The notes beneath the pieces were generated by a model. That model had not been told where the DNA came from and ran no database searches. It was given only the letters and a program-made list of their open reading frames with translations. Below are positions 48,331 through 59,728 of a stretch of DNA of 64,000 nt, piece after piece. The DNA is taken from NCBI GenBank assembly GCA_947650285.1, contig CANTFL010000409.1, positions 62,001 to 126,000 of the forward strand, in the 5' to 3' direction. Origin of the DNA: Hyaloperonospora brassicae (lineage: Eukaryota; Oomycota; Peronosporomycetes; Peronosporales; Peronosporaceae). The position numbers and the translations under genes are program-made. Within the stretch, counting starts at the first letter, position 1. Every line of letters starts with the position of its first letter.

Positions 48331-49035
48331 CTACAACACGAGCAGCAGCACAAACGCACGATACACCCGCTGTCAGCAATGAGTTGACCCGTCTGCTGGT
48401 TCAGTTTCCTGTCCTGTGCACGGTCCATCCTATCGACCTCAGCGCTCTGTACTGATCGACGATCGCGGGATGGAACCCAATCATCACTTAGTGACACAGA
48501 GTATGCTCATGTTCACGAACGAGTCTCGTGACTGCAATCACGTCCACGAGCAGAAGGCGGACGTCTGTCTACGTATGGTCCACGTGTACCACGTCTGCAT
48601 CGACACATGGCGCGCAATACGCGTCTCTCTTACCTTTGAAATGAGGAACCGTTTGTGATTTCAGCACTGTTTGGAATCGAATTGGGCCGGACGAGAGCGT
48701 GCTCGCCATTCAATCGTGTGTCCACTTTTGGCCACTCAGACGACGAGAGCGTGCGCCAGCGAGCGCTGATTCGACGAAAGTGTGCGCAGATGTGATTGGC
48801 CGAGCGCGATATCATCGGCCGACCGTCGCGATGTCTTCCTCTCGAGCATCGCTCAGATCGTATCGGAACTGACTATGGAGACTCAAGTCATGCGCGTGCT
48901 GCCGGACGTTCGGGCTGGTACATTACTTGCGAGCAAATAGTGGTGTCTGACGTATTGTTTGTTGCAAGTGATGAGACGGTAACGCTGTTGTGGTGGTCCG
49001 ATGGTACATGGCACACAGCAACTGGCACCTCGCAG
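48331..49035. other. RPL32 / nuclease divergent region
   Basis: Holds the RPL32 leader and promoter and the unresolved 5' end of the next gene. The nuclease frame stays open upstream to 48796 without an ATG. An ATG at 48871 opens a short frame in another phase. I could not fix the first exon. Confidence 0.4.
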
Positions 49036-50418
49036 AAGCTCGTGGTGATGACGTACAATGTGTTGGCGCAGTGCTACGTCCGGTCCAGTTTGTTCCCGTA
49101 CTGCAGATCGGGAAATTTGCGGTGGAAAAAGAGGTCGAAGCTGCTGGTAGGAAGCACAAAGACGGACATTGTGGCCAGGTGCGCTGCTTGGTACAGTTGC
49201 TGACAAGGTAGTTGAGCAGGAAAGGGTCTTTGCTTCGAGTCTGCCTGTCACGCCTGATGTCATCTGTCTGCAGGTATGGGCAGTTAGTTGATCCGATAAT
49301 TGAATGAGAGTAGACGCTGCAGCAGGAGTAGTGTCGTCAATGTCGGACACGACGTTGGCACCGGTCGTTGTTGCTGATGCTGCTGCATTGTGCGTTAGGA
49401 AGTGGACAACTACCACGAGTTTTGGGTCGGCGCGCTCCAGAAACTTGGATACGAAGGGTAAAGTGCTGGCCGTGCCCTTTGTTCGGTGGATTCGCAATGA
49501 CAGTGTTTTGTCTCATGGGCTTCGGCTGCTTGTGCTGTTTGGCTGCCTGTGTTTTCTTCATCCAGACATTTCGTCAAGAAAACGAGCAATAAGCAGGATG
49601 GCGTGGCAGTGTTTTGGAACGCCGACAAGCTGAAGGTCAAACGGTCCAAGACAGTCAGTCTGGACCTGCCTGTTGGCGACGAATCGGGTAAGTTTGCGGT
49701 GGCACTCCAGTTTGCTGTTGTTGAGACTGCAGAATGACGAGCTAATGCCTGTGTGACCACGTGGACTAGACATCGACCGCGAGTTGCTTTCAAGGACTTG
49801 CCGAAGAGGAAGTGTGGGTGCAATAGTTCATTTTGAGCACGTCGGGACGCAGCTCGAGTTTGTCGTTGCGACAACGCACTTGTACTGGGACCCGATGCAA
49901 GCGGACGTGAAGTTACTGCAGTCCCGTCGAATGTTGCGTGCGATCACGACTTTTGTGAGCACGCTCGATGCATCACTGCCGACCATCTTTTCCGGCGACT
50001 TCAACTCGCTCCCGGACAGCAAAGTGTACGATTTCATCACGAGTTGCAACGACTTCAAAAGCGCCTACTCACTCTACGATGTGGACGGCGAACCCAAGTT
50101 CACCAACGTCAATGGCAGCGCCGAGACCAGCGACGGCAGACAAGTGGCGCGCTTTGTTGGCACGTTGGACTACATTTTCTACCGCTCGCATCGGTACGTG
50201 CACGTGTGCAAACATGTCGTCGTCGACAGAAGGGAAGGGAAGACAACCATCCAGCAGCCCTAACTTGTGTGTTCGTTTCCGACTACAGAATGCGACCCGT
50301 GGCGCTTATGGAGATCATGTCGATTGAAGATGCCAGTCGTGAAGTTGCGCTGCCCAGTGCCATCTCTCCATCCGACCACGTTCCACTGCTATGCGAGTTT
50401 CAGATTCTACTGAAGTGA
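49036..50418 (+). CDS. CCR4/Angel/nocturnin-type endonuclease-exonuclease-phosphatase family protein (5' end unresolved)
   Basis: Members of this family shorten mRNA poly(A) tails or remove phosphates from nucleotides, using Mg2+. Six exons are clear from the catalytic core: 49036-49146, 49208-49273, 49399-49457, 49566-49687, 49770-50193, 50289-50418, with GT-AG introns of 61-125 bp and matching phases, about 303 residues. Motifs: MTYNVLAQ near the start, DVICLQEV with the metal-binding Glu, KKTSNKQDGVAVFW, ATTHLYWDP, FSGDFNS, and SDHVPLLCEF with the catalytic His at the end. No leucine-rich repeats precede it, so it is closer to the Angel/nocturnin type than to full CCR4. The start codon must lie upstream, possibly in a separate exon. 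Confidence 0.88.
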
Positions 50419-50589
50419 CCACAAGGGACTCTCATGGACATAGTCAAGTCGGTCTCAGTCAGTCAGTCAGCACGAGTAGTAGTTTCGCAATGTAGCCAAG
50501 TGGTTCATCCACGCACTTTTTACAAAAAGCGGGATAAAACGTGCACCCGAGCGGTAAAAAGCACGTCGCTCATTGTTGCCACGTTTGAC

Positions 50590-53423
50590 ATGGGGGCAGC
50601 AACGAGTTCCTCGTCTGGTGCTTCGACGGCGGCCACAGTCGAGTCGCTCTTTAGCTCTGCGCACGAGAAAGCTGCGTGGGATAAGATCGTCGGTAAAGTG
50701 CCTGTTCCGTATCACGACGCAGCGTATGACACGGTCTTGGCAGCGCCAAAGGTACTGCCTCAGTTGTCGTTGACCCAAGTGGACCTACTGACTCGGGAAT
50801 ACGGCGACACGTTTGGTAAAAAGCAAAAAAACGATGACGATGGACACGCGATGAGGCTGTCTGTCTGTCTGTCTGTCTGTGTGTGTTTCTGTGTTGATAG
50901 TGCAGCAATGAGGTGCTACGGGTCTCCTGACTGTAATTTGGTGCGTGGACAGCTCGCAATAGTGTGTGCTCAGGGAACTTTCGCGTCTTGTTGCGCGACG
51001 TGACCCACACACTGCCACTGAGCTGCCGAGTGGCGGCGATGACAGAGAGCGAATGGGCGGCGTTTGCACGCGAGACAGGAGAGCGCGTGGCAGTAGACGG
51101 CAAGCGGCAGACAGTGGACGCGCACTTGCATCGAGCTGTGAACGCGCTGTTTTTGGTGCGGCAGTTTGCAATGAGACTGGTCGAGAAGACGGACGAGGGG
51201 CCGTTGCTGGCCCACTTTACCATGCAAGCGACTGACGAGGTGAATGGGCCTGCAGCCAGTCGACAGCGTAGGTCCATCAGTGCTTGACGACTTGTGAAGA
51301 TGTGCTTTGTTCCATGACGGGCGTTGAGTGTGTTGGTGCTTGGTGAACAGAGAAGCTGTCGGCTCAGATGGAACGTGAGGTCGACGGCAGCAAAAGCAAT
51401 GACGAGTCTGTGCGTGAACATACGTCGGATGACCTTGCTGTCCGCTTTCTGGATGTGCTGCTCACTACTCTCATGCAGTTGCAGCCAAAGTACGTACCTC
51501 GTCGTCGAGAGCTCGTCTATCCTGTCGTGCACTCAGTCGTGTCTGTATGTACGTGTGCATGTGCAGTGAAAAGACGTACAACTTGCACGTGGAAGTGGTA
51601 AACACGCTCTTGGTGCTCTTGTCCCCCATGGCGTACTCGCGAAGCCATGTCGCGCAAACCGGCAGTGACATACGGGCGCACAACCCTTTTCTTCATATGG
51701 TGATGGTATCTGCTCTGCCTGATGGCAGTCGATCGCACTGGGCGTCCGGTTTGACACGGCGCTTGTTACAGAATATCATCGATCAGCTTGCAGCCACTGG
51801 CCCGAACGCAACGACGAATACTGCAGTGGTAACTATGCGGAAGGCACGAGAGATGTCACTTGTGACGATGTCGGGAACCTCAGAACAGATATATGAGCCG
51901 GAGGAGAGCTCGTTCGTGTCCAGGTACTTTACACTGGAAGGTGTTGGCTCGATCGCGGGTGAGTGTGCTTCTAGTGTGCTTTTCTTCTTCGCGATCACTA
52001 TCTTACGATTCGATTGCGTTGTGCTTGTCGTGCAGCATCAGTGCTTCGCTTCCCGTGGAGCTTCGTTCGGCGATTCGCTACTCGCGCGGAAACTACCAGT
52101 CCACTCGCCGACCGCAGCACTCTTCTACTGCTGGTGCTGCTTCAGAGTTGTCGAGACAAGGACTCGCTGGTTACGAGCAATCCTTTTCGAGAAGCGCTTT
52201 GTGAGGTCATGAAGGGTGCTGCTGGTACCGACGACAGCTCGCGTGTGGAGACGAAAGACGCACGGGCTCAGTCAAGGAAACACGATGAAGCATCCACCGA
52301 CTCGAGTACGGACAAAGTGACGTTGTCGATGTCGGATTTATTTGATGTCGTTGGGAGTCACGCGTCATACGAAGCGAGCCATCTCATGCTGTACACGCTA
52401 CTTCACGCAAACCCAGCGATGTTGGGTACAGCCGTGAGCGACGCAGACATGGAGCGACTCTTGCTGCCTCTACTGGAGACGTTGTACCACGCGCGATGTG
52501 TGGAGCCCAGCCGCCTGTACATACTGGTCATCGTGCTGCTGCTTTTTACGCAAACCCCGACGTTTGTTCGCACGGCACATACTCTGCTTGTCGTACCCAA
52601 GGTGTCGTGGTACCAAGAGCACTACATGCTCGACATTTCACTGGGCAGCCTCATGATGGTCATCTTTACGCGGCTCATATCCCGCAACATCACCCACTTC
52701 CAGGACAGCTTCATTCACCTGAACGCTTTCGCAGCCTTGTCCAACCTCGCTCGCTCGGCCGAGAATGTGCACATCTATGCTGCTCAAGGCATGGTCGGGC
52801 TCATTGAGATGCTCGTCAAGAACGAGGCAAAGCTGGTTGCACGGATGCATCGCTTGACCACCACGGACAAGGAGGAGAGAGACGTGCTTGCACAAAAGCG
52901 TGCCGCGTACGTCGAGTTCATCCGGCTCTTGCTCGGTGTGTTGTCATCCTGTCTGAAGACCGAGCGGCTGCCGCGCAACCCTCAACTTATTTATGCGCTG
53001 TTGCACCGCGCCGATGTGTTTGCAGCGCTGCAGCGACACTCTGAAGTCATAGCGCATGTGCACGACAGTCCGATATGGAGCACGTTGACGCGGTTTCAGG
53101 CAGCAGTCGATGCAGAATCTTCCGGCGATGTGCTTGACGCGGACAGAGTGCTCGACATCATTCGATGCGAATGCGTTAGTCTCTTGGCGGCGTCATGTAC
53201 CGAGCCAGGGGGACCTGAAGGCGTTGCAGCGTCAGCCACGTCTGTCGACAACGACGATGTCAGCTATCAATACGAAGAGGAGACTGACCCGGAGCAGTTT
53301 TTCGTGCCGTACGTTTGGAAGCTCGTTCAGGAACAGACCCCTGACTTCTGCTGGAAAGTCGACAAGATCACGCTGTTCGTGCCAAGCGGCGCCTCTGCGC
53401 ATGGGGGCGCGTCGATAAGCTGA
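50590..53423 (+). CDS. DYM: Dymeclin
   Basis: Dymeclin is a Golgi-associated protein needed for normal Golgi organisation and trafficking. Five exons: 50590-50815, 50974-51267, 51351-51489, 51567-51958, 52036-53423; 2439 bp, 812 residues. Phases agree at every junction. The start MGAATSSSSG has Gly2 and fits an N-myristoylation signal, as in animal dymeclin. Family matches: LMLYTLLHANP, DMERLLLPLLETLYH, NPQLIYALLHR, and the end YEEETDPEQFFVPYVWKLV. Intron 1 (158 bp) contains a CTGT repeat. The protein is mostly helical with no catalytic domain. Length is somewhat above the human protein because of Ser/Asp-rich inserts after exon 4. Confidence 0.94.
50855..50887. repeat. CTGT microsatellite in dymeclin intron 1
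   Basis: Repeated CTGT units passing into GT repeats, about 30 bp, wholly intronic. Confidence 0.9.
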
Positions 53424-53533
53424 AGAACAGGGGCAAGTCGCAGACAACAGTAGACGTTAAACACACGGCTCGTATTCATGCTTGCTCAAGTGTCCCTGCA
53501 CGTGCACGCAGGAGCAACAGTAGGCTAGCGCAG

Positions 53534-54424
53534 TCACTTGCGCACAGTGGCGATCTTGCGCTCGGCAAAGCTGGGCAGCACGAATGAAGCTTCGTGGATC
53601 TTGGCATTGTAGTACCGCAGCGTCTGCTCCATCTTGTCGTCCGGCGTGCGCTTCGGCTTCGCTAGCACGCCGTCGCTCTCGTCGAGCGAGCACATGATGA
53701 ACCCAATTTGACCCGACGGGTACGTCGGAATCGTCGTGTACGCGTAATTGACCGACGGAAAAAGCGCTTGGCAGCGCTGCATGACGTCAACAATGAGGTC
53801 GAGATGCAGCCACAGGCACTCGCCTTGGGTGCAAATCACTCCGTCGTGCGACAGCGACTTCTTCATGCTCTCGTAAAACTCGGACCGGTAGAGCACCTCT
53901 GCCGGCCCGACTGGGTCCGACGAGTCGACAATGACCACGTCAAACTGGTGGCTCGTGTTCTCTCGCAGATAGACCGCTGCATCCGCGTGCAGGAGCGTGA
54001 CCCGCGGGTCGTCGAACGCCGTCGCGACCGTGTCTTTGAAAAACCGCTTCGACACGTCGCAGACCATTGCGTCGATCTCGCACATGACAATCTCCTCGAC
54101 GCAGTCGTGCTTGGCGACCTCGCGCAGCACGCCGCCGTCGCCGCCGCCGACAATGAGCACGCGCTTGGGCTGCGGGTGGGCAAACAGGGGCAGGTGCGCG
54201 ATCATCTCCTGGTACGCGAACTCGTCGCGCTCGGTGAGCTGAATCACACCGTCGAGCACGAGGACGTGGCCGTAGGTGGCCGACTTGAACACGAGCACGT
54301 CCTGGAAGTCCGACTTGGCCTGGAACAGCACGTTCTCGACCTCGAGCGAGAACTTCTGGCCGGGCCACATGGCTTCCGTCTCACTGAACCAGTGCTTCGC
54401 GTCAGTCTGCGGGACGGACGACAT
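53534..54424 (-). CDS. SPDS: Spermidine synthase
   Basis: Transfers the aminopropyl group of decarboxylated S-adenosylmethionine to putrescine to make spermidine, in the cytosol. The single exon encodes 296 residues. Landmarks: the N-terminal beta domain with WFSE and GQKFSLEVENVLF, the cosubstrate loop GGGDGG at 93-98, the acidic CEID after the next strand, and DSSDPVGPAEVLY at about 167-179 with the catalytic Asp. Length is standard. Its stop faces the dymeclin stop across 110 bp, and it diverges from U1-C. Confidence 0.97.
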   Translation of the reverse strand: MSSVPQTDAKHWFSETEAMWPGQKFSLEVENVLFQAKSDFQDVLVFKSATYGHVLVLDGVIQLTERDEFAYQEMIAHLPLFAHPQPKRVLIVGGGDGGVLREVAKHDCVEEIVMCEIDAMVCDVSKRFFKDTVATAFDDPRVTLLHADAAVYLRENTSHQFDVVIVDSSDPVGPAEVLYRSEFYESMKKSLSHDGVICTQGECLWLHLDLIVDVMQRCQALFPSVNYAYTTIPTYPSGQIGFIMCSLDESDGVLAKPKRTPDDKMEQTLRYYNAKIHEASFVLPSFAERKIATVRK

Positions 54425-54868
54425 CGGAGCGGCAGAGGGACGCGGGGGGGGGGGCGGGAGGCGCTGCGGGGCGAAGAGAGCGGCGGCCGCGACTCGACAA
54501 GTGGGTGGGCGAGAGCGACTGACTGGTCACGAGCGCTGGTAGGCGGATGACGCGCATGCAGAAAAAGGGACGGGACAGCAGGCTGGCTGGCCGGGTAGAA
54601 ACGGTATTGGACGGGCGGTTAGAAACGGTATTAGATGGACGGACGGACGGAGGAATTGATCGACCGATTTTATTCGGGTGGGGTGAGTGATCGACTGGTT
54701 GCTGACGGAGTGCTCGATTAATTGATCGACCGATGGGATTGTCGTGGCCGATTTTTTGTCGTGGGCGATTTTTGTCGTGCGTACACAATATTCGTGTGCG
54801 ATCTCTCGTTGGGGAGACCGGTGAATACCACGCGAGACGAAACTCGATAGTGGACAGACCGCGTGAGG
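54425..54868. promoter_or_regulatory. Divergent promoter region, spermidine synthase / U1-C
   Basis: 444 bp between opposing starts. An 11-base G run lies at 54444-54454, close to the spermidine synthase ATG. Short repeats of the GACGGACGG and AATTGATCGACCGA types occur. No known core element is clear. Confidence 0.4.
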
Positions 54869-55247
54869 ATGCCGCGCTACTATTGCGACTACTGCGACAC
54901 GTACCTCACGCATGACTCGGTGCGCCTCGCGTTGTGACGTGTATATGCATATTGTTGAACTGACGGCTGCGTGTGTGCATTGAACTAACGCCGACTTTGT
55001 GTGTCCCTTTCGCCGTCTTTACCTCTTCGTTGTGATTGCCATCGCTGTGCATGTCGTCATTGTTGTTATTGTTGTTATTGTTATTGTCATTATTGTCTTT
55101 GTCGTTGTTATTGGTGTCATTCTTGTTATTGTCGTTGTTATCGTTGTTATTGGTGTCGTTATTGTTGTTGTTGTTCCTGCTATTGTTATCATTGCTGTTG
55201 ATGCCAATGTTGTTGCTCTCGTTACGTGTTGCTACTTTTGTTGTCGC

Positions 55248-55281
<34 letters not shown>

Positions 55282-55877
55282 CTGAGATAGCAAGCCGGCC
55301 GCAAGCAGCACAATCGCGGCTGGAAACACCGCGAGAACGTCAAACTGTACTACGAGCAGTTCCTGGCTGGTCAGGGGGTCGTGATGACGCGTACGCTGTG
55401 CTGCACAGTCCCATCGGTGGTCGATCACTGTACCATTTGTACTGACATTGCTCCGTTGGGTGTGTTTGTGCGTACTTTGTCGATTGTTCGTGGGGCTGCA
55501 GCCGGCGAGTGGCTGCGTGGACCACTGCCAACCGGTTCCTTACCGCCTCGACCCAGTGGACTCCACAATGGCGGAATGGCCGGTGGATATCCGCCTCGGG
55601 GTGGCCCTCCTCGAGGTTTGATGCCTCCTTTGGGGATGCGGCCGCCCATGTTTCGCGGTGAGTAATACAGTGGTAAAAAGGAGAAGAAGAGGTGGATGAC
55701 GACGGACCGAAGAGTGCTGAGTGCTGAGTTGTGAATTGGTGATGGCGATTGTGTATAGGGCCTCCTCCACGTGGGCCTCCCATGATGGGAGGCATGGATT
55801 TTAGAGGACTACCGGGACCCGGAGGCATGGGCATGCCGTCTCCGCGGTCGATATATGGACCACCATCAGGCGCCTAA
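54869..55877 (+). CDS. SNRPC: U1 small nuclear ribonucleoprotein C (U1-C)
   Basis: U1-C stabilises U1 snRNA pairing with the 5' splice site. Exon 1 is 54869-54919 ([17 protein letters not shown]). Exon 2 starts at 55291 ([17 protein letters not shown]), completing the C2H2 U1-type zinc finger. The last exon is 55759-55877 with a Gly/Pro/Met-rich tail. Between 55291 and 55657 the frame is fully open, giving 178 residues. The part from about 55381 to 55500 reads unlike U1-C and may be another intron; its borders are not settled. The first intron (371 bp) is much longer than others nearby because of a triplet repeat. Donor GTGAGT at 55658 and acceptor TATAG at 55758 are clear. Confidence 0.9.
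55044..55280. repeat. ATT/GTT-type trinucleotide tract in U1-C intron 1
   Basis: About 240 bp of interrupted GTT, ATT and GTC triplets ending in a pure GTT run just before the exon 2 acceptor. It accounts for most of the intron. Long poly-Val/Leu or poly-Asn frames through it are artefacts. Confidence 0.93.
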
Positions 55878-57285
55878 TGCTCGTGACTGCATGCAAAGTT
55901 CATTTACGTTGCAGCGCGTGGAAGTTGCGGACTATACTTGGCATGAGCGTGAAACGTGCTAAAGCTTGTTGAGTTTCACGTGCGCGGTTGGAATATGCTA
56001 GCTGTGCAACGGTGACACAGCTGACGAATATACGCATATGATATCCTGGCGGTGAGTGTTGTCCGAATTGTCTGAGCTGCTTGCGGAAGCGATGGGTCGG
56101 TCGAGTTGAGCAAGATCGCTTGCACTCAAGTGGTAGTATGGTGATTACTACCGCTTGCTCAGGTTGCGATTGCGCTTGCACTGCTAGGATCCTTATCCAC
56201 GAACATGGTATCGATCACTGCCAAGATCGTGAGCAGCAGGATGAGACAAATCACGGCTCTCGTGCATCGGACTGGACCGCCACTAACCTTTGTCAGCGTA
56301 TCGTTCATCATTTTTGTTGACCGTATTCGTCTCATTAACGACTGTCAATGTAGCACGTTGATCCTCAGTGACTCCCTCGCGCTCGATTGCACCACGGCCA
56401 CCGCCACCGCAGCTACAAACGTCACTCGAGACGCCGACAATTCGCATCACCTCGTCAGGATTCGCTCTTACGGCATGCATATCCACCACTGTCGAGTGAC
56501 TCGATGGATCAATGCGACTCTTTGCAGAGTGTATGACGAGCACTTTCGGCCATGTTGTCTTCCGTTCCGAGATTGTGCCTGGCCATAACGTCCTTGACGT
56601 CAACCCGGGCGAGACAGATCTCTTCTTTGGCCTCCCGCTGTCGTCGAATATTCTCTCGAGAGCAAACATCCGGTGCTCACCTCTTGTCATTGCTGCCGCG
56701 CCGCTGTCTTGGAATACGCACAGTGCGTCGGTCGTTCATCCCCCAGCTTCCCACAAGACTCTGCAGATCATCCAAGTACGACCGTGTTCCGACAATGCAG
56801 TCGCTCGTGGATCCTGTCCCTCAGCTCGTGGACATGACCACTCACTTTGTCGCATTCCGTTTCCTCCTTGCAACGATCACCTTCCACGTCCTGTGGTAAA
56901 CCATCAACCACTTGTCCAGCTATCCATTACACGTACAAGTCGCGTCAACTCGCGGAAAACAGCTACTGTAGCCATTTCCCTCGACCTTCCACTTCAACAT
57001 CACCAGCCAGTCAAATGGTCTGTAGCCATCGATCGACTGGTCCACTGGACACACTCCACTGCCAACAACTTCTTGGCTGACCACTACCTCCCAACTTCGT
57101 GCATCGTGTGTCACCAAACTCTCCTCGACAAGTGAGTGAGTGTCTGCTACAACTGTTCTGTTCCAAGTGCCTCTAGTCACCAGAAGCCGTCAGGGCACCC
57201 GACAGTACCCGCCCAGCGCCCGCCACCTATTTGCCGAAACTCGCTACAGCCTCAAGGACTATTTGGTTGGCCCTCGTGAGCCGAC
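55878..57285. other. 1.4-kb region without a recognised gene
   Basis: The longest frame (+, 56512-57135, 207 codons) has no motif I know, and the opposite strand is also open in parts. The end of that frame (GACAAGTGAGTG) resembles a splice donor, so an unrecognised gene or a long 5' leader of the ankyrin gene is possible. Confidence 0.35.
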
Positions 57286-59522
57286 ATGTCCACGGAAAAA
57301 GCACAAGCGTTCGCCCATCGCGTCGTCGAGTTCGCCGACTACGAGCAATGCGTCAAGTTCTTTCTGGAGAAGGACATTGACTTTGACCGGTCTAATGACA
57401 TGGGCTGGACGGTGCTCATGAGCGTCTGTGCCTGTGGTGAGCTGCTGCTGCTGCTGTTGCGTTGGTCGCTGTGGTGCATGTTTGTTTCTTGCTGGGTGGT
57501 TGGACACCAAGAGCCTGATGGGACGGTGCTGCTGCTGGACGTGGTCTGCACGTGCGTTGCTGGCTGTGTGGTGGCTGTGGTTGCTGTCAGGCCGTGACGA
57601 CCTCGTGGGGCTCTGTGTCGACCGAACAACCGCACTCGACTCTGCGACAACGACAAACCGAACGACTGTGCTGCATCTATCGGCCATGTCCAAGAACGTG
57701 CGTTGGTGAACGAGCGCTGATCGAGACTGCGTTCGTGTGCGTACCTGACCCTGTACATGCTGACGTCTTCACCTCGTGGCTGCCTCATCGTGCACAGGTG
57801 CGGGTGATCGAGGCGCTCGCGGCGACTCGCGAACGGAAGCACAAGCTGCAGCAAGTCATTGACCAGACCAACGCACACGGCGACACGGGTGAGTGGGTAC
57901 TCGATCGATCGTTGGCTCCTTTTCAGCTGTGTCGTGTGCAACAAGCAGTTGACGTTCGCGCTCGGGTGGTTTCCTCGTGGTGGTTGACTGCTGCAGCTCT
58001 GATGATGGCGTGCGTTGCCAAGAACGTTCGCGCGGTGCAGCTGCTTGTCGAGATGGGGGCAAACACGAGCGCTGCCAATGCGAGTGGCATGACGGCCCTC
58101 ATGTGCGCTGCACGCATTGGCAACGATCCTCGTCCCGGGGTCGCAACAGCTGAGGAGCGGATGGAGCACAGCGCTCGCATACTGGACGTGCTTCTTGCAA
58201 CTGGAGCCGATGTCAACGTCGTCGAGAAGGCAGAGGGCAACACGGCGCTGCATCTGGCCGTGCTGAGCGCGAACCTCCATGCGGTCGAGTCGCTGACGGC
58301 ACGTGCACGAGGTCTGGACCTGACCGTGCGAAACCGAGCAAAGCAGACAGCACTGGACGTGTGCAAGCGCATGTCAGGCGTGACGTCTGCGCGGATCGAA
58401 GACCGGCTGCGTGACAAGTGGGCTCAGCACGAGCAAGCGGCGGCCCAGTTGAGCGTCGAGATGGAGCGAGAGCTGCTGCTGTGCTTGGCGGTGGGTCCTC
58501 CAACAGGCGAACCGAACCACAAGCCGACGTCGGTGGCACAGCCTCGTAGGAAGCACGACAAGAAGACTGCGGAGAACGGCGAGGCGTTGACCAGCGCCTT
58601 GTCGTCGGCAAGCGCTTCAGCTTCAGCACCAGAGCTGGACGACGGTCTTGCAAGCGTGAGCACGACGGAGCCTTCTGGACCAGACACTGCTAGTGCAGAA
58701 GTCGGACTGCAACTCCATTTAGTGCGAGTCGACGAAGACGTTCACGATGCTGAAAGCTCTTGGCACAGCGTCGTCACGAAGAAAAGTCGTGAGTCTGCAT
58801 ATCTGCGTCTCGGCTCTGCGTTGTGTGTGTGTATCTCGGAAGCTCTAACGCATGCGCTGTAGGGCGTAAGGATACGGTGCGCGGAAAAGCAGAAGCCAAA
58901 CCCATGCGTGAGAGCAAAACGCTTCCTCGCAAACCCCTTCCAGCCACCGCGAAGCATCTGCAACCACTTGCCGAGTCGGACCGAGTTCCAGCGGAGCAAA
59001 CGAGTTCAGATCACACCGAGGTACCAATCTCGACGAAACCAGTGCCACAAGCTTCTCTGTCGAGCCAGCCTCGTGTCCCTCGTACGACAAAGACCCCCAC
59101 GTCTGCAATCGAGCGCAGGCACGTGACGTCCAAGTTGGATGACAGCGAGCTCTCGACGTCAAGTATCTCCTACGACGTGATGAACACGAGCTTCCACCGA
59201 ACGTTTCCCGTGACAGCTGAGCTAGAGATTAACGTGGAGAAGTTCCTCATTGCATCGTCCACAAGCGACCGCGAGCTCGAGCCCACTGGTAGCTTGAGCA
59301 TCTCTCAAGTCGAAGCCCTGCAAGAGTCACACTGGCAGGCGTACCATTACCTTAATGAGAAAAAGGTAAGGCCTGCAACAGTCCGTTCGAAATGAGGATG
59401 CACCGAAGGTCCCAACGTCTCTCTCGTTTCTGACTTTGTAGATCGAATTGACGCGAGTACTCGAAGCTCAACGCGTCGAGGCCCGATTCGCCTTGCAGCA
59501 CGAGTTGATGCAGTGGAAGTGA
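57286..59522 (+). CDS. Ankyrin-repeat protein
   Basis: Function unknown; ankyrin repeats are protein-binding scaffolds. Six exons: 57286-57436, 57591-57697, 57798-57888, 57997-58788, 58863-59365, 59442-59522; 1725 bp, 574 residues with consistent phases. Ankyrin motifs are seen at GWTVLMSVCACG, NRTTVLHLSAMSKN, ALMMACVAKNVRAVQLLVEMGAN, MTALMCAA and NTALHLAVLSANLHAV. From about residue 250 a helical charged stretch leads to a long Ser/Thr/Pro-rich, probably disordered region. The C-terminal ~50 residues are helical and charged (possible coiled coil). The first repeats are split across the small exons 1-3. Confidence 0.85.
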
Positions 59523-59728
59523 TCGTCCAGCTATGCCTTGCGTTGACACATTTCGTTGGAGCTGCAGCTGGTCGTAGACGACATGAGGAAGTGGGATCAT
59601 ACGTAAGCATCGAGTCCAGTCGCTCTGCTGGCTCTTGCAATGCACGAACCATTACAACTTCGTCGGCAACTCGTCGGATTCAATTCAGGCCATGTCTCTT
59701 GTCGATCTACTTCCGCACGTCACTCGAT

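Noticed and set aside
53708..54550. 280-codon + strand frame over spermidine synthase
   Set aside because: Antisense shadow with biased composition (Arg, His, Val). The minus strand carries the clear enzyme.
54999..55445. 148-codon Val/Ile-rich frame
   Set aside because: Arises from the GTT/ATT repeat in U1-C intron 1.
56512..57135. 207-codon + strand frame
   Set aside because: Not rejected outright as DNA of interest, but no motif, no clear start context and an open opposite strand; kept only as a regional note.
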